Assembly: GCA_017478025.1 (NCBI GenBank)
Contig: JAFVGZ010000027.1
Coordinates: forward strand, 124,001-188,000
Origin: Prevotella sp.
GTDB taxonomy: Bacteria > Bacteroidota > Bacteroidia > Bacteroidales > Bacteroidaceae
Reading direction: 5' to 3'
DNA: 64,000 nt
Of the stretch, positions 25,244-34,842 are shown piece after piece. Every line of letters starts with the position of its first letter. The stretch's first letter is position 1. The notes below the pieces were generated by a model. It worked only from the letters and a program-made list of their open reading frames with translations, was not told the DNA's origin and searched no databases. The position numbers and the translations under genes are program-made.

Positions 25244-28081
25244 CTACAGCTCATCCCTATCAACCTTCAATTTGAGAGAGAATGTGGAGCCCTTGCCCTC
25301 TTCTGACTTGAGGCTGATGGTGGCATTCATGGCGTCTGCTATGGCTTGTGCCACGGAGAGGCCGAGGCCTGTGCCCTGCATGAAGTCGTCGAGCTTTACG
25401 AAGCGATGGAATATCTCCTGCTGCTTGTCTGCCGGTATGCCGCAGCCGGTGTCTTCGCAATATACGGTGAGCCAGCCGTCCTCGTATGTGTATCCCAGCC
25501 GTATGTGGCCAGTCTTGGTGAATTTTGATGCGTTGCCGGCGAATATCTCGAGCACCTGCATGATGCGGTCGTAATCGAGTGTCAGCACGAGGTGCTCCAT
25601 CGGGTTGACCATCTGAAGATCCACATTAGACTCTGAGGTGTTGATGAACCGCCTCATCTCCTTGGTGCTTATTTCGAATGAAACGGAGAAATCTACCTGT
25701 CGTGGGTGTAGCCTTATGCCGTCGGTGTCTATCATGGAGAGCTGCAAGATGTTGTCCACCATAGCAATCAGCATGGTGCAGCTGTGCATCATGATGCTGA
25801 CGTACTGTTCCTTCTCCTGTGGTGTGGCTACTCTCAGCTTGAGCAAATCAGCAAAGCCGTTGACGGCATTGAGAGGCGTGCGCAGTTCGTGCGTCATGTT
25901 TGCCAGGAAGACGGTCTTCTGTCTTCCGGAGTCTTGGGCCTTCTCCGTCTGTTCGCGCAGTTCCTGCTCTACCTTCTTGAACGCCGTGATATCCACCGCA
26001 ACGCCGAAGACACCGATGTGGCGCCCCAGATCGTCGTAGTCAGGCGTATAGTGCACCTCTAACCACCTGCCGTCTGGCAGCTCCATCACCTCGTTATGAG
26101 GGCCATCCTCCTTGCTGAGGTCTTCCTGGTTGCAGCCCAGCGGAACCTTGGTATCAAAGTTGAACAGGTCGCTGGATTTCTCGATGAAATCGTTACCTTT
26201 TTGCCAACGGAATGTGAACATGTTGCCCATGTGCAGCATGCGCTGCATCTCGTTCTGCATGTTTTGCATGCTCTGCTGTTCCTTGACATATTCCACAGAA
26301 TTATCCCTGGCCGTATTGTGTATCTCGGCAATATCTGACAGGTTGCGGATGATGATGGAGTATCCGAAGTTCTCTCCGTCCTTGCCCTCGATGCCGCAGA
26401 TTTTCATCTCTACCGGAGCATGCACGCCAAGCTCTGGGATATTAAAACGTGTGCACATCCATACGTTCATGCCTTTCTCCAGCAGCATGCCGCAATGGGC
26501 TATGAGCAACTGCTGCAGTGAGTTGGTGCGCAGGTAATTGAGTGGGGTACCTATCTTTCCTTTTGAGAGGAAGCGAATCATGGCGTTGTTACACCTTACA
26601 AAGTTGCCTGCCGCATTGTAATATAGTAGTCCGAGGTCGGTGATATCGGTGATAGAGGCAAAATCACCGATTATGCGGTTCAGCTTCTCCGTCTCTCGCA
26701 TCTGCTGCGTCTCATCGAGCACACAGATGTACAGATACTTCACCTTGCCCCTGCCATTGGTGACGATACGTGCATGTACGGCCACATTGCGCCACTGCCC
26801 CACCTTGCTGCTGTAGGGCCTCATGCGGAATCTTACCACCGGCATGTTGGTGCATCCCTCGTCCACCTCGTGACGTGCGCTGACGGCAAAGTGCAGGTCA
26901 TCAGGGTGTATGAGCTTCTCGTAGTCCGGGAAGCTGAGTCCCTTGGGCGGCAGGAAGTTGCCTGCCAGGTTGCTCACCCATTGTGTCGCCACGTTGATGA
27001 CCCATATCTGGCATGAGCTGATGTCCTCACTGTTGTCTATGATGGCAGAGAACTCATGCCTCAGGGTGCTGACGCTGATGTTGCGCTGTGTGATGACGGC
27101 CACAAAGATGAATATAACCGTCAGGGTAAGTAGGAATATGATGAGGGCAATGTCAATGGCTGTGTAGCCCGGGTTGACGTTCTCAGTGTCGGAGAGCCAG
27201 CGGTCGTGGATGGTGTCATAGAAGCCCGACTCTACCAGTCGCCTGAACTGCGCATCGAGTTCACGTACCAGAAGCGTGTCGCTGGCATAGAAGTGGAACT
27301 TTCCTGCCGGCACGTCGATGTCATCTATCTCCAGATTGTTTTCGCTATCATATGTCCGCTCCAGGTTGCGCAGGGCGTATTTGCCCCAGATGTAGTATTT
27401 TATCTTGCCGCTGGTGATGTCGCCAAGTGTGAGGTATGGGTTAATGGTCTTTATGACGCAGCTGCCTCCGTTGCGGTGCATGTCGCGCAGGTGTGTTCTG
27501 AGCCAGCGCTCCGCGTAGTCGTTCTCATAGCAATAGACTGTGTCTGTGGGCATGAGGAACTGTATGGATCGCAGCTGCAGCGTCTCCTTGAGGCGCATGA
27601 CGCCGATCTTGTACTCTGCCAGTGTCTCCTTTCCATAGACCACTCCGGGCTTGGTATCATTCTTCTGTATGTCTATCATCACCTGTGCGCGGCCTGCCTG
27701 CACCTCTGTCTTGGCCTGATGCCAGTCCATGAGGTGTATCTCGTAGGGCACGTGCATACGGTTGAATATCTCCCTCATGAGCTCTATCTGGAAGCCGTCA
27801 GGCTCTCCGTGGTCATTGATGAAGGCATATGGGCGGAACGCCCAGTCGCCCACGATGATGAGCGGGTGCTTCTTGGTGTAGCGTATGCCGAGCGGTGGAG
27901 CCGTCTGTCGCGCTTCTTCCATCTCGTCGTCATCGGTATTGGTGAGGGCATTGAGGAAGCTGCCACTGAGTACACGCGAGAAGAAGCCGTCGCTGGAGGT
28001 GCTGCTGCTGCGCCCATGCGGAGCTGCAAAGACAGACACCGCACCACACAATACGAAGAGTAGCACGCCCACCAGACACAC
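25244..28081 (-). CDS. membrane sensor histidine kinase with periplasmic solute-binding-like domain
   Basis: This 945-residue sensor starts at GTG with a signal peptide (C-L-V-G-V-L-L-F-V-L-C-G-A-V-S-V-F-A). Residues about 75-295 form an SBP_bac_3-like periplasmic domain (Y-A-F-I-N-D-H-G-E-P-D-G-F-Q). A membrane helix follows near 305-327, then PAS-type domains. The HisKA H-box N-M-T-H-E-L-R-T-P-L has its His near residue 731. The HATPase has its N-box (N-A-S-K-F-T), G1 (D-T-G-C-G-I) and G2 (G-T-G-L-G-L-S) intact. No receiver domain or response regulator is adjacent. It is a paralogue of the next upstream gene, whose H-box is degenerate. Confidence 0.9.
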   Translation of the reverse strand: MCLVGVLLFVLCGAVSVFAAPHGRSSSTSSDGFFSRVLSGSFLNALTNTDDDEMEEARQTAPPLGIRYTKKHPLIIVGDWAFRPYAFINDHGEPDGFQIELMREIFNRMHVPYEIHLMDWHQAKTEVQAGRAQVMIDIQKNDTKPGVVYGKETLAEYKIGVMRLKETLQLRSIQFLMPTDTVYCYENDYAERWLRTHLRDMHRNGGSCVIKTINPYLTLGDITSGKIKYYIWGKYALRNLERTYDSENNLEIDDIDVPAGKFHFYASDTLLVRELDAQFRRLVESGFYDTIHDRWLSDTENVNPGYTAIDIALIIFLLTLTVIFIFVAVITQRNISVSTLRHEFSAIIDNSEDISSCQIWVINVATQWVSNLAGNFLPPKGLSFPDYEKLIHPDDLHFAVSARHEVDEGCTNMPVVRFRMRPYSSKVGQWRNVAVHARIVTNGRGKVKYLYICVLDETQQMRETEKLNRIIGDFASITDITDLGLLYYNAAGNFVRCNNAMIRFLSKGKIGTPLNYLRTNSLQQLLIAHCGMLLEKGMNVWMCTRFNIPELGVHAPVEMKICGIEGKDGENFGYSIIIRNLSDIAEIHNTARDNSVEYVKEQQSMQNMQNEMQRMLHMGNMFTFRWQKGNDFIEKSSDLFNFDTKVPLGCNQEDLSKEDGPHNEVMELPDGRWLEVHYTPDYDDLGRHIGVFGVAVDITAFKKVEQELREQTEKAQDSGRQKTVFLANMTHELRTPLNAVNGFADLLKLRVATPQEKEQYVSIMMHSCTMLIAMVDNILQLSMIDTDGIRLHPRQVDFSVSFEISTKEMRRFINTSESNVDLQMVNPMEHLVLTLDYDRIMQVLEIFAGNASKFTKTGHIRLGYTYEDGWLTVYCEDTGCGIPADKQQEIFHRFVKLDDFMQGTGLGLSVAQAIADAMNATISLKSEEGKGSTFSLKLKVDRDEL

Positions 28082-28140
28082 TCTCCCACCCCGTCCGTGG
28101 GAGGGAGCAACAAGTGTCAGGATACTATGTAGGAATGAAT

Positions 28141-28250
28141 GTTTGATAACGTTGGGATGTTATATGTTGTTTATGATGTTTGTCGTAATGCTATGTCACG
28201 TTTAGCGTAATGATGTATGATGTCGTTTATTATCGTTTATTATACATTAT
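28141..28250. repeat. about five degenerate tandem 22-bp units
   Basis: Units begin at 28141, 28163, 28185, 28207 and 28229; the best-matched pair (28185 and 28207) share GTAATG-TATG-GT. The array lies in the leader of the downstream sensor kinase (minus strand). The sequence is unrelated to the other arrays; the shared property is the 22-bp period. Confidence 0.6.
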
Positions 28251-28282
28251 ATATATGTTACCTCCCCTGTGCACTCTTTTCA

Positions 28283-28322
28283 TCCCTCTCTCCCTCCCCC
28301 AGGGGAGGGCTGGGGTGGGGCT
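28283..28322 (-). repeat. C-rich/G-rich hairpin module without 9-bp repeats
   Basis: On the minus strand AGCCCCACCCCAGCCCTCCCC is followed by a short loop and GGGGGAGGGAGAG. It corresponds to the 5' module preceding the 9-bp repeats in mnmG, metH and mutS, but no CCGGAA units follow it. Confidence 0.65.
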
Positions 28323-28327
28323 CCTAT

Positions 28328-31162
28328 TTACAACGGTATCGTGAGATATATCGTAGTACCGTGTCCGGGTTCTGACTCCACTTCTATGGTGCCGTGTATC
28401 ATGTCCACGAGTGCCTTGCATATAGGCATCTCGAGACCTGACAGGTGTGCGTCCTGCTGCGTATATTCCACGTGGTGCATACCGATTTGGGGCTCGAAGA
28501 GAGTCTTCAGCTCGCCTGGCGGAATACCTTCGCCGGTGTCCTCTATGGCTATGTTCAGCATTTCGCGACGATAGATATAGCGCACGCTGACGGTGCCGTA
28601 GTTGGTGTATCGTGCAGAGAGTCCCACAGCCTCGGACAGTATTCGCGATAAGACTTTCTCATCGGCAACGATGGGCAGCGTGTCATAGGTGTTCTGCACG
28701 TTGTATGTCACTCCTAAGTGGCGGAAGCGGTCTATGCCCTCATTGATGCTGCGGGTGTATAGCTTGACGAAGTCCAGACCCTTGAGGTCCTGCTTCAGCA
28801 TTCCTGCCTCGATGCGTGAGAGCAGTAGCGTGTCGTCAGAGAGCTGTATCAGTCGCAGGGTGTTGACACAGACACTGTTGAGCAGCGGCAGCTCTTCACT
28901 GCCCTCCACAGAGGAGAGTTTCTCTATGTTCTGGCGCATGATGACGAGAGGCTGGCGGATAGAGTAAGACATATTCTTCAGGAAGTTCTGCTTTACCAGC
29001 TCAATATCTCGCGCCGTGATGGTCTCGCGCTCCAGTTCCTCCTGCATGCTGACGCGGTCGGTGATGTCGATACAGATGCTGAAATATCTTTCCACGCGGC
29101 CTGTATCATCGAGAATGGGGAAGAGGTTGACGTTGTGAGTGCGCAGCTGATCCCTGCCCCGGAAGTAGTTGCGCAGCGTGAAGGAGAGCTCCGCAGGCAC
29201 GCGGTCATCAACGTGATGGAAGGCGCGGAACATGGTCTGGAAGTCTCGCTCATCGACAACTTCCAGTATCTGGAGGAGTGAATAGACAGACAATTGTCCG
29301 GTGTATCTGTCGTATATGCCTATGGTATGGGTGGCGGGGTTGCAATAGAACAGGTTTATGAGCGTCTCGCGCAGTATGAAGTTGCGCCGCTTCAGGTAGT
29401 TCTGACACTCGGAGCGGAAGTAGTCAATCTTCTTCTGCTGTGCCCTCAGCTTCATGGTGGCCAGCACAAACTTCGTAATGTCGCGCACAAAGAGCATGTA
29501 GCCCAGTACCTGACCGTCGGAGGAGGTGGTGGTAGTGATGTGCACGTGGTAGTAACCGTCCTCCTGTTTGTCGTCATCTATAGGCATTACGCCCATGTCT
29601 GGAGCGCTCTCTATGCGCCTTATGGACAGTCCGAGCGGTATGTAGGGTGATACGCCCACGACATGAGAGGTGAAGCAGACGTCGTCGCCGAGCGACATGA
29701 GATCTACGCCCAGGTTGCTGCTGAAGTCATCCAGGGTGATGCCCTTGGAGAGCACGGACTCCTTGTCTTCTATGTCAAAGCGCTGCTGCAAGTGGGTATT
29801 GAGGTCCATCATGCGCCCGGAGGCATCAAAACGCATGATGCTGCCTATGGCCTGCTCAAACACTGTAGCCTGACGGCGGCGCATCAGGTGCTTGTTGTCA
29901 AGCATGGCCTTGGTGTCGGTAATGTCGTGTTGCAGGCCGAAGATGAGGTATATCTTGCCATAATCGTTGCGCATAGGCAGCAGACGCACCTCTGTATCTA
30001 ATATCTTGTTACGGTCGTTCTCATCATAGCAGCGCAGTTTGAAGTCGCTGACTTCTTTGTCGTGAGACAGGATATCGGTCACGTGTGAGTGTATGATGCT
30101 GAACTCCTCATCGGGATAGAAGCGTGAGAACTCATAGGTGGAGTACTCTCTGTCGGTCTCGCCCTCTAAGGACATCCATGAGTAGCGGCGCGATGAGGGA
30201 TAATATACCCACACACGCATCTTGCATGACGAGAGGATAAGCTCCATCTGCCACTTCTTATCGGTAAGTGAGTTGGTGGAATGGTGTATGCGGTAGCGGT
30301 GTAACAGGTAATTGAGCAGCAGCGCCAGCAGGAATACGATGACAGCTATGATAATGGCGTAGGTGGCATCGTTGTTCTTTGGCTCGGCATTAGGGCTCAT
30401 CCAGTGCTCTGTCAGCTCCTGCAGCTCCCCGTCGCGGTACATCAGCTCGCAGACGCTGTCAAGCTTTGCCAGCAGCACCGTATCGGCTGACATGAAGCGA
30501 TAGTCGCCCGAAGGGATATCTACAGGCACCACGCAAAAGTCATCGAGGTGGTATTTGTTCTTCACCCATCGGAGCATCATAATGTTCCAGACGGGGTATT
30601 CTTCTACTCTCCCATATCTCTCCAGTATCTCTGCCTCCATATTGTCGCCTGTCTTGAGCAGGCTGTCGGGGAAGCCGGCTTCCACCAGCTTGTGGTACGC
30701 GCGGCTGTTCTGTCGCACGTAGAATGGTATCGTGCGCAGTCGTTCGAGGGTCATAAGACCCACGGAGTCCTTCTTTGGCAGCAGGATGGCATTGTCAAAA
30801 TGCGATATTGTGAAGCGTCCGAAACGTCCTAAGGACGCATTATAGTCAGCCGAGACGCCCAATGACAGGTCAGCGGAATCGCTTTGCAGGTCGAAATGTG
30901 CCTGCTCCTGGTTGACGAGACGTACCTCGAAGGGTATCTTGAGGCGCGTCATGATGCTGCGCACCAAATCGACATTGAAGCCTTCGGGCTCGCCGTGGTC
31001 GTTAATAAAGGCATAAGGCCACTTCCTCCACGAGTCTTCGTAGATGAGTGGCCTTTCCTTAGTATATTTCCGCGTGCGCGAACCCACAAACGGTGCCGCC
31101 TCTGCAGCCATGAGGCAGCAGAGGATTATCAGCACTGTTATGAGTACGCGTCGCAGTGTCAT
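28328..31162 (-). CDS. sensor kinase paralogue with a degenerate H-box (probable pseudokinase)
   Basis: This 944-residue protein has the same plan as the preceding kinase: signal peptide, SBP_bac_3-like periplasmic domain (Y-A-F-I-N-D-H-G-E-P-E-G-F-N), a membrane helix near 270-290, PAS-type segments and a C-terminal HisKA/HATPase. The H-box reads N-M-S-Y-S-I-R-Q-P-L, with Tyr where the phospho-accepting His should be (about residue 731). The N-box Asn is replaced (S-E-A-V-G-L) and G2 has lost its glycines (S-G-L-E-M-P-I), while G1 D-T-G-E-G-I remains. It probably cannot autophosphorylate and may act with the intact paralogue. It starts only 9 bases after frdB. Confidence 0.88.
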   Translation of the reverse strand: MTLRRVLITVLIILCCLMAAEAAPFVGSRTRKYTKERPLIYEDSWRKWPYAFINDHGEPEGFNVDLVRSIMTRLKIPFEVRLVNQEQAHFDLQSDSADLSLGVSADYNASLGRFGRFTISHFDNAILLPKKDSVGLMTLERLRTIPFYVRQNSRAYHKLVEAGFPDSLLKTGDNMEAEILERYGRVEEYPVWNIMMLRWVKNKYHLDDFCVVPVDIPSGDYRFMSADTVLLAKLDSVCELMYRDGELQELTEHWMSPNAEPKNNDATYAIIIAVIVFLLALLLNYLLHRYRIHHSTNSLTDKKWQMELILSSCKMRVWVYYPSSRRYSWMSLEGETDREYSTYEFSRFYPDEEFSIIHSHVTDILSHDKEVSDFKLRCYDENDRNKILDTEVRLLPMRNDYGKIYLIFGLQHDITDTKAMLDNKHLMRRRQATVFEQAIGSIMRFDASGRMMDLNTHLQQRFDIEDKESVLSKGITLDDFSSNLGVDLMSLGDDVCFTSHVVGVSPYIPLGLSIRRIESAPDMGVMPIDDDKQEDGYYHVHITTTTSSDGQVLGYMLFVRDITKFVLATMKLRAQQKKIDYFRSECQNYLKRRNFILRETLINLFYCNPATHTIGIYDRYTGQLSVYSLLQILEVVDERDFQTMFRAFHHVDDRVPAELSFTLRNYFRGRDQLRTHNVNLFPILDDTGRVERYFSICIDITDRVSMQEELERETITARDIELVKQNFLKNMSYSIRQPLVIMRQNIEKLSSVEGSEELPLLNSVCVNTLRLIQLSDDTLLLSRIEAGMLKQDLKGLDFVKLYTRSINEGIDRFRHLGVTYNVQNTYDTLPIVADEKVLSRILSEAVGLSARYTNYGTVSVRYIYRREMLNIAIEDTGEGIPPGELKTLFEPQIGMHHVEYTQQDAHLSGLEMPICKALVDMIHGTIEVESEPGHGTTIYLTIPL

Positions 31163-31171
31163 AGACTTGCG

Positions 31172-31930
31172 TTAGTCAGACAACTTGGCACAGATGAACT
31201 CACGGTTCAGTCGTGCGATGTTAGCGATGGTCTCGTTCTTAGGACAAACGGCCTCGCAGGCACGGGTGTTGGTGCAGTTACCAAAGCCCAGCTCGTCCAT
31301 CTTTGCCACCATTGCCTTGGCGCGCTTGGCTGCCTCGGGGCGTCCCTGTGGCAGGAGAGCCAGCTGGCTGACCTTTGAGCTGACGAAGAGCATGGCAGAG
31401 CCGTTCTTACATGCAGCGACGCAGGCACCGCAACCGATGCACGTAGCGCAGTCCATTGCCTCGTCGGCATTCTGCTTTGGGATGAGGATGGCGTTGGCAT
31501 CCTGTGCCTGTCCGGCACGCACGCTGGTGTAACCGCCGGCCTGGATAATCTTATCAAAGGCGTTGCGATCTACCATACAGTCCTTGATGACAGGGAAACC
31601 GGCAGAGCGCCAGGGCTCTACGGTAATGGTGTCACCGTCGTTGAAGCGGCGCATGTAGAGCTGACAGGTGGTAGCGCCGCGCTCTGTCTTGCCGTGAGGC
31701 GTGCCGTTGATATAGAGTGAGCACATGCCACAGATGCCCTCGCGACAGTCATGATCGAAGACAAAGGGCTCCTGACCCTCGTTGATGAGCTCCTCATTGA
31801 GCATGTCAAGCATCTCGAGGAAGGAGGTGTCATCAGGCACATTCTTCATCTCGTGTGTATCAAAATGCCCCTTCTCCTTCGGGCCATTCTGTTTCCAGTA
31901 TCTTATAGTGAAGCTTATTGATTTAGCCAT
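31172..31930 (-). CDS. frdB: fumarate reductase / succinate dehydrogenase iron-sulfur subunit
   Basis: This 252-residue subunit carries electrons between the haem subunit and the flavoprotein. The N-terminal ferredoxin domain binds [2Fe-2S] through C-R-E-G-I-C-G-M-C and a later C (T-T-C-Q-L). The C-terminal domain has [14 protein letters not shown] and [12 protein letters not shown] for the [4Fe-4S] and [3Fe-4S] centres. It follows frdA by 7 bases. In Bacteroidota this complex works mainly as fumarate reductase in anaerobic succinate production. A sensor-kinase paralogue begins 9 bases downstream. Confidence 0.95.
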   Translation of the reverse strand: MAKSISFTIRYWKQNGPKEKGHFDTHEMKNVPDDTSFLEMLDMLNEELINEGQEPFVFDHDCREGICGMCSLYINGTPHGKTERGATTCQLYMRRFNDGDTITVEPWRSAGFPVIKDCMVDRNAFDKIIQAGGYTSVRAGQAQDANAILIPKQNADEAMDCATCIGCGACVAACKNGSAMLFVSSKVSQLALLPQGRPEAAKRAKAMVAKMDELGFGNCTNTRACEAVCPKNETIANIARLNREFICAKLSD

Positions 31931-31937
31931 GATTCAA

Positions 31938-33917
31938 TTAGTTTTTGTAGTTACGGGTTTGTACCTTGATGATTTCATACTCTAAAGGCTCTTTTGAGAG
32001 TTCCGGAGCGGTGTCATCGTCCTTCTGATACTCCCATGCGCCAACATAGAAGAAGTTCTCGTCGTCGCGCTTTGCCTCGCCTTCCTCCGTCTGGTGCTCC
32101 TCGCGGAAGTGTCCGCCGCAGGACTCCTCGCGGTGCAGGGCATCGTAAGCGATGAGCTCGCCCATGAGGATGAAGTCACGAAGGTGGATAGCCTTATCCA
32201 GTTCCACGTTGAGACCTTCCTTCTTGCCAGGCACGAAGAGGTTCTCATTGAACTCCTTGCGCAGTGCTTTCAGCAGCTTCAGGCCTTCCTCAAGGCCGGC
32301 CTTGGTGCGTCCCATGCCGACGTGCTCCCACATGATGTGACCCAGCTCCTTGTGGATAGAGTCAACGGAGCGCTTGCCCTTGATGTTCAGCAGGCGGTCC
32401 ATCTCTGAGTCAACCTTCTTCTCGGCCTCTGCAAACTCAGGCAGGTCGGTGCTCACCTTTGGCCACAGAGCCTGGTCAGCGAGGTAGTTCTGTATGGTGT
32501 AAGGCAGTACGAAGTATCCGTCTGCCAGTCCCTGCATCAGCGCCGAAGCACCGAGACGGTTGGCTCCGTGGTCAGAGAAGTTGCACTCGCCGATAGAGAA
32601 GAGACCTGGGATGGTGGTCTGCAGCTCGTAGTCCACCCAGATGCCGCCCATGGTGTAGTGGATAGCGGGGAAGATCATCATTGGCTTGTAGTAGTCAATG
32701 CCATCGACTGTCTGCACGAACTCGCCTGGGTTGACGTCTGTTATCTCCTCATACATATCAAAGAGGTTGCCGTAGCGCTGGCGTATCTCGTCGATGCCGA
32801 GGCGCTGTATGGACTCAGAGAAGTCGAGGAACACGGCCAGACCGGTGTTGTTCACGCCGAAGCCCTTGTCGCAACGCTCCTTGGCGGCACGGCTGGCAAC
32901 GTCGCGTGGCACGAGGTTACCGAAGGCTGGATAGCGGCGCTCCAGATAGTAGTCGCGGTCCTCCTCGCGGATTTCCCAACCCTGCTTGGTGCCGGCCTGC
33001 AGTGCCTTAGCGTCCTCAAGCTTCTTTGGCACCCAGATACGTCCGTCGTTACGCAGTGACTCTGACATCAGTGTCAGCTTCGACTGGTTGTTGCCGTGCA
33101 CTGGGATACAGGTTGGGTGTATCTGAACATATGACGGATTGGCCATCATAGCACCCTTACGGTAGGCCTGGATTGCTGCGGTGCAGTTACATCCCATGGC
33201 GTTGGTAGAGAGGAAATAGGTGTTGCCGTAACCACCGGTGGCTATTACGACAGCGTTGGCGGTGAAGCGCTCCAGCTTGCCCGTCACAAGGTTCTTGGCT
33301 ATGATGCCGCGTGCGTGACCGTTGACGATTACCACATCCTCCATCTCATAGCGGGTGTAGAGCTTTACCTTACCCTTCTGCACCTCCTTGGAGAGTGAAG
33401 AGTAAGCGCCCAACAGCAGCTGCTGGCCGGTCTGTCCCTTGGCATAGAAGGTACGGCTCACCTGTGCGCCACCGAAGGAACGGTTGGCAAGCATGCCGCC
33501 GTACTCACGTGCGAAGGGCACGCCCTGTGCCACACACTGGTCGATGATATTGTTTGACACCTCTGCCAGACGATATACGTTGGCCTCACGGGCACGGTAG
33601 TCACCGCCTTTCACGGTGTCATAGAAGAGGCGATATACTGAGTCGCCGTCGTTCTGATAGTTCTTGGCTGCGTTGATACCACCCTGCGCTGCAATGGAGT
33701 GAGCGCGACGGGGAGAGTCCTGAATGCAGAAGTTCAGCACGTTGAAGCCCATCTCGGCCAGAGAAGAGGCAGCGCTGGCGCCTGCCAGACCCGTACCCAC
33801 AACGATGACGTCAAGCTTCAGTTTGTTCTTTGGATTCACCAGACGCTGGTGAGCCTTATAGTTGGTCCACTTTTCAGCTATCGGGCCTTCCGGTATTCTT
33901 GAATCTAATTTTTTCAT
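31938..33917 (-). CDS. frdA: fumarate reductase / succinate dehydrogenase flavoprotein subunit
   Basis: This 659-residue catalytic subunit has the FAD-binding Rossmann start [12 protein letters not shown]. It has the covalent-FAD region [12 protein letters not shown], the substrate-site Q-I-H-P-T, and [10 protein letters not shown] followed by [13 protein letters not shown]. It interconverts fumarate and succinate at the cytosolic face of the inner membrane. Length is that of the Bacteroidota / B. subtilis-type enzyme. It is the second gene of frdCAB. Confidence 0.95.
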   Translation of the reverse strand: MKKLDSRIPEGPIAEKWTNYKAHQRLVNPKNKLKLDVIVVGTGLAGASAASSLAEMGFNVLNFCIQDSPRRAHSIAAQGGINAAKNYQNDGDSVYRLFYDTVKGGDYRAREANVYRLAEVSNNIIDQCVAQGVPFAREYGGMLANRSFGGAQVSRTFYAKGQTGQQLLLGAYSSLSKEVQKGKVKLYTRYEMEDVVIVNGHARGIIAKNLVTGKLERFTANAVVIATGGYGNTYFLSTNAMGCNCTAAIQAYRKGAMMANPSYVQIHPTCIPVHGNNQSKLTLMSESLRNDGRIWVPKKLEDAKALQAGTKQGWEIREEDRDYYLERRYPAFGNLVPRDVASRAAKERCDKGFGVNNTGLAVFLDFSESIQRLGIDEIRQRYGNLFDMYEEITDVNPGEFVQTVDGIDYYKPMMIFPAIHYTMGGIWVDYELQTTIPGLFSIGECNFSDHGANRLGASALMQGLADGYFVLPYTIQNYLADQALWPKVSTDLPEFAEAEKKVDSEMDRLLNIKGKRSVDSIHKELGHIMWEHVGMGRTKAGLEEGLKLLKALRKEFNENLFVPGKKEGLNVELDKAIHLRDFILMGELIAYDALHREESCGGHFREEHQTEEGEAKRDDENFFYVGAWEYQKDDDTAPELSKEPLEYEIIKVQTRNYKN

Positions 33918-33976
33918 ATCAAGATGTAATAGGATAGTCTTTTGTTGATGTTAATAATTTAATGGGTGAGGGTTTC

Positions 33977-34645
33977 TTACATCAAGCTCTCGCAATAGTA
34001 ATACAATACCACTGCAGCGAAGCCGCAGCAGAGGCAGGTTACGTATGCAATGCCGATGTACTTCCAGCGTATGAACCACAGTTTGCCATTCACGCCCATG
34101 CTCTGCATCATGCTCCAGAAGCCGTGAGCCAGGTGGAACCACAGTGCGCAGAGCCATACGAGATAGCAGATGACAAAGTAGATGTTAGAGAATGTCTGGC
34201 GTATCCAGTAGATACCGTCAGTGCTGTGAGCCAGATCGCCAGTGCCTGTGAGATCTACCAGCATCATGTTTGCCCAGAAATCCTTCAGGTGCATCACCAG
34301 ACCGATGAGCACCACGAGGCCGAGCGCCAGCATGTTCTGGCTCGCCCACTCTACCTTTGAGGGCTTGTCGGTAACGGCATAACGCTCGCTACCACGCGCC
34401 GCACGGTTCCTGATGGTCAGGATAAAGGCATAGACGATGTGGAGTACTCCCAGAGCAGCAAGGCCGACGGTTGCCGCTACAGCATACCAGTTGGCACCAA
34501 GCAACTCGCAAATCATGTTGTAACCCTCTTCGCTGAACAGGGCTGCAACATTCATTGCCATGTGGAACGTCAAAAACAATACAAGGCACAAGCCTGTTAC
34601 GGCCATGATAACCTTGCGTCCAATGGATGAATCAAATAACCACAT
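33977..34645 (-). CDS. frdC: fumarate reductase / succinate dehydrogenase cytochrome b subunit
   Basis: This 222-residue membrane anchor has five predicted helices and several helix-embedded His (for example H-M-A-M-N-V, L-G-V-L-H-I-V, L-V-M-H-L-K, L-W-F-H-L-A-H-G-F) that fit dihaem b ligands of the B. subtilis / Wolinella type. It exchanges electrons with menaquinol and anchors FrdAB. First gene of the operon, with a full promoter upstream at 34752-34783. Confidence 0.93.
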   Translation of the reverse strand: MWLFDSSIGRKVIMAVTGLCLVLFLTFHMAMNVAALFSEEGYNMICELLGANWYAVAATVGLAALGVLHIVYAFILTIRNRAARGSERYAVTDKPSKVEWASQNMLALGLVVLIGLVMHLKDFWANMMLVDLTGTGDLAHSTDGIYWIRQTFSNIYFVICYLVWLCALWFHLAHGFWSMMQSMGVNGKLWFIRWKYIGIAYVTCLCCGFAAVVLYYYCESLM

Positions 34646-34751
34646 AAGTTTTTTTGTTGTTAAGATAAAATGTATTTGTTTATATAAAGTTTTTGCTTTT
34701 CTCGCTACTACCCGTGCGCGTTAGTTATTAGATAGTCATAAGTAGGCGCAG

Positions 34752-34783
34752 CAAAATTAAACATTTTTTATCTATTATGCAAA
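34752..34783 (-). promoter_or_regulatory. frdCAB promoter, TTTG-N20-TAatTTTG
   Basis: On the minus strand TTTG (34780-34783) and TAatTTTG (34752-34759) stand 20 bases apart, about 107 bases before the frdC ATG. It is arranged back to back with the mnmG promoter. Confidence 0.75.
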
Positions 34784-34813
34784 AAAAAGGGCAGGAAATT
34801 AAAAAAAAAGCCT

Positions 34814-34821
34814 TACTTTTG
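34814..34821 (+). promoter_or_regulatory. mnmG -7 promoter element TActTTTG
   Basis: The element lies 22 bases before the ATG at 34843. It decides the start of mnmG: an upstream in-frame ATG at 34777 would precede the promoter. Confidence 0.65.
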
Positions 34822-34842
34822 CACCAAAATTCGTATAAAACA

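Larger units (their letters stand above)
28082..28327. other. inter-kinase region with G-rich modules and a 22-bp array
   Basis: No gene lies in these 246 bases. Next to the downstream kinase's start is an inverted repeat, CTCCCACCCCGTCCGTGGGAG (28083-28103). At 28141-28250 is an array with a 22-bp period. At 28283-28322, on the minus strand, is a copy of the AGCCCCnCCCCAGCCCTCCCC / GGGGGAGGGAG module. Confidence 0.6.

Noticed and set aside
34777-34842. Upstream start for mnmG (22 extra residues)
   Set aside because: The -7 promoter element at 34814-34821 lies inside that extension, and the FAD motif should follow shortly after the N-terminus, as it does from 34843.
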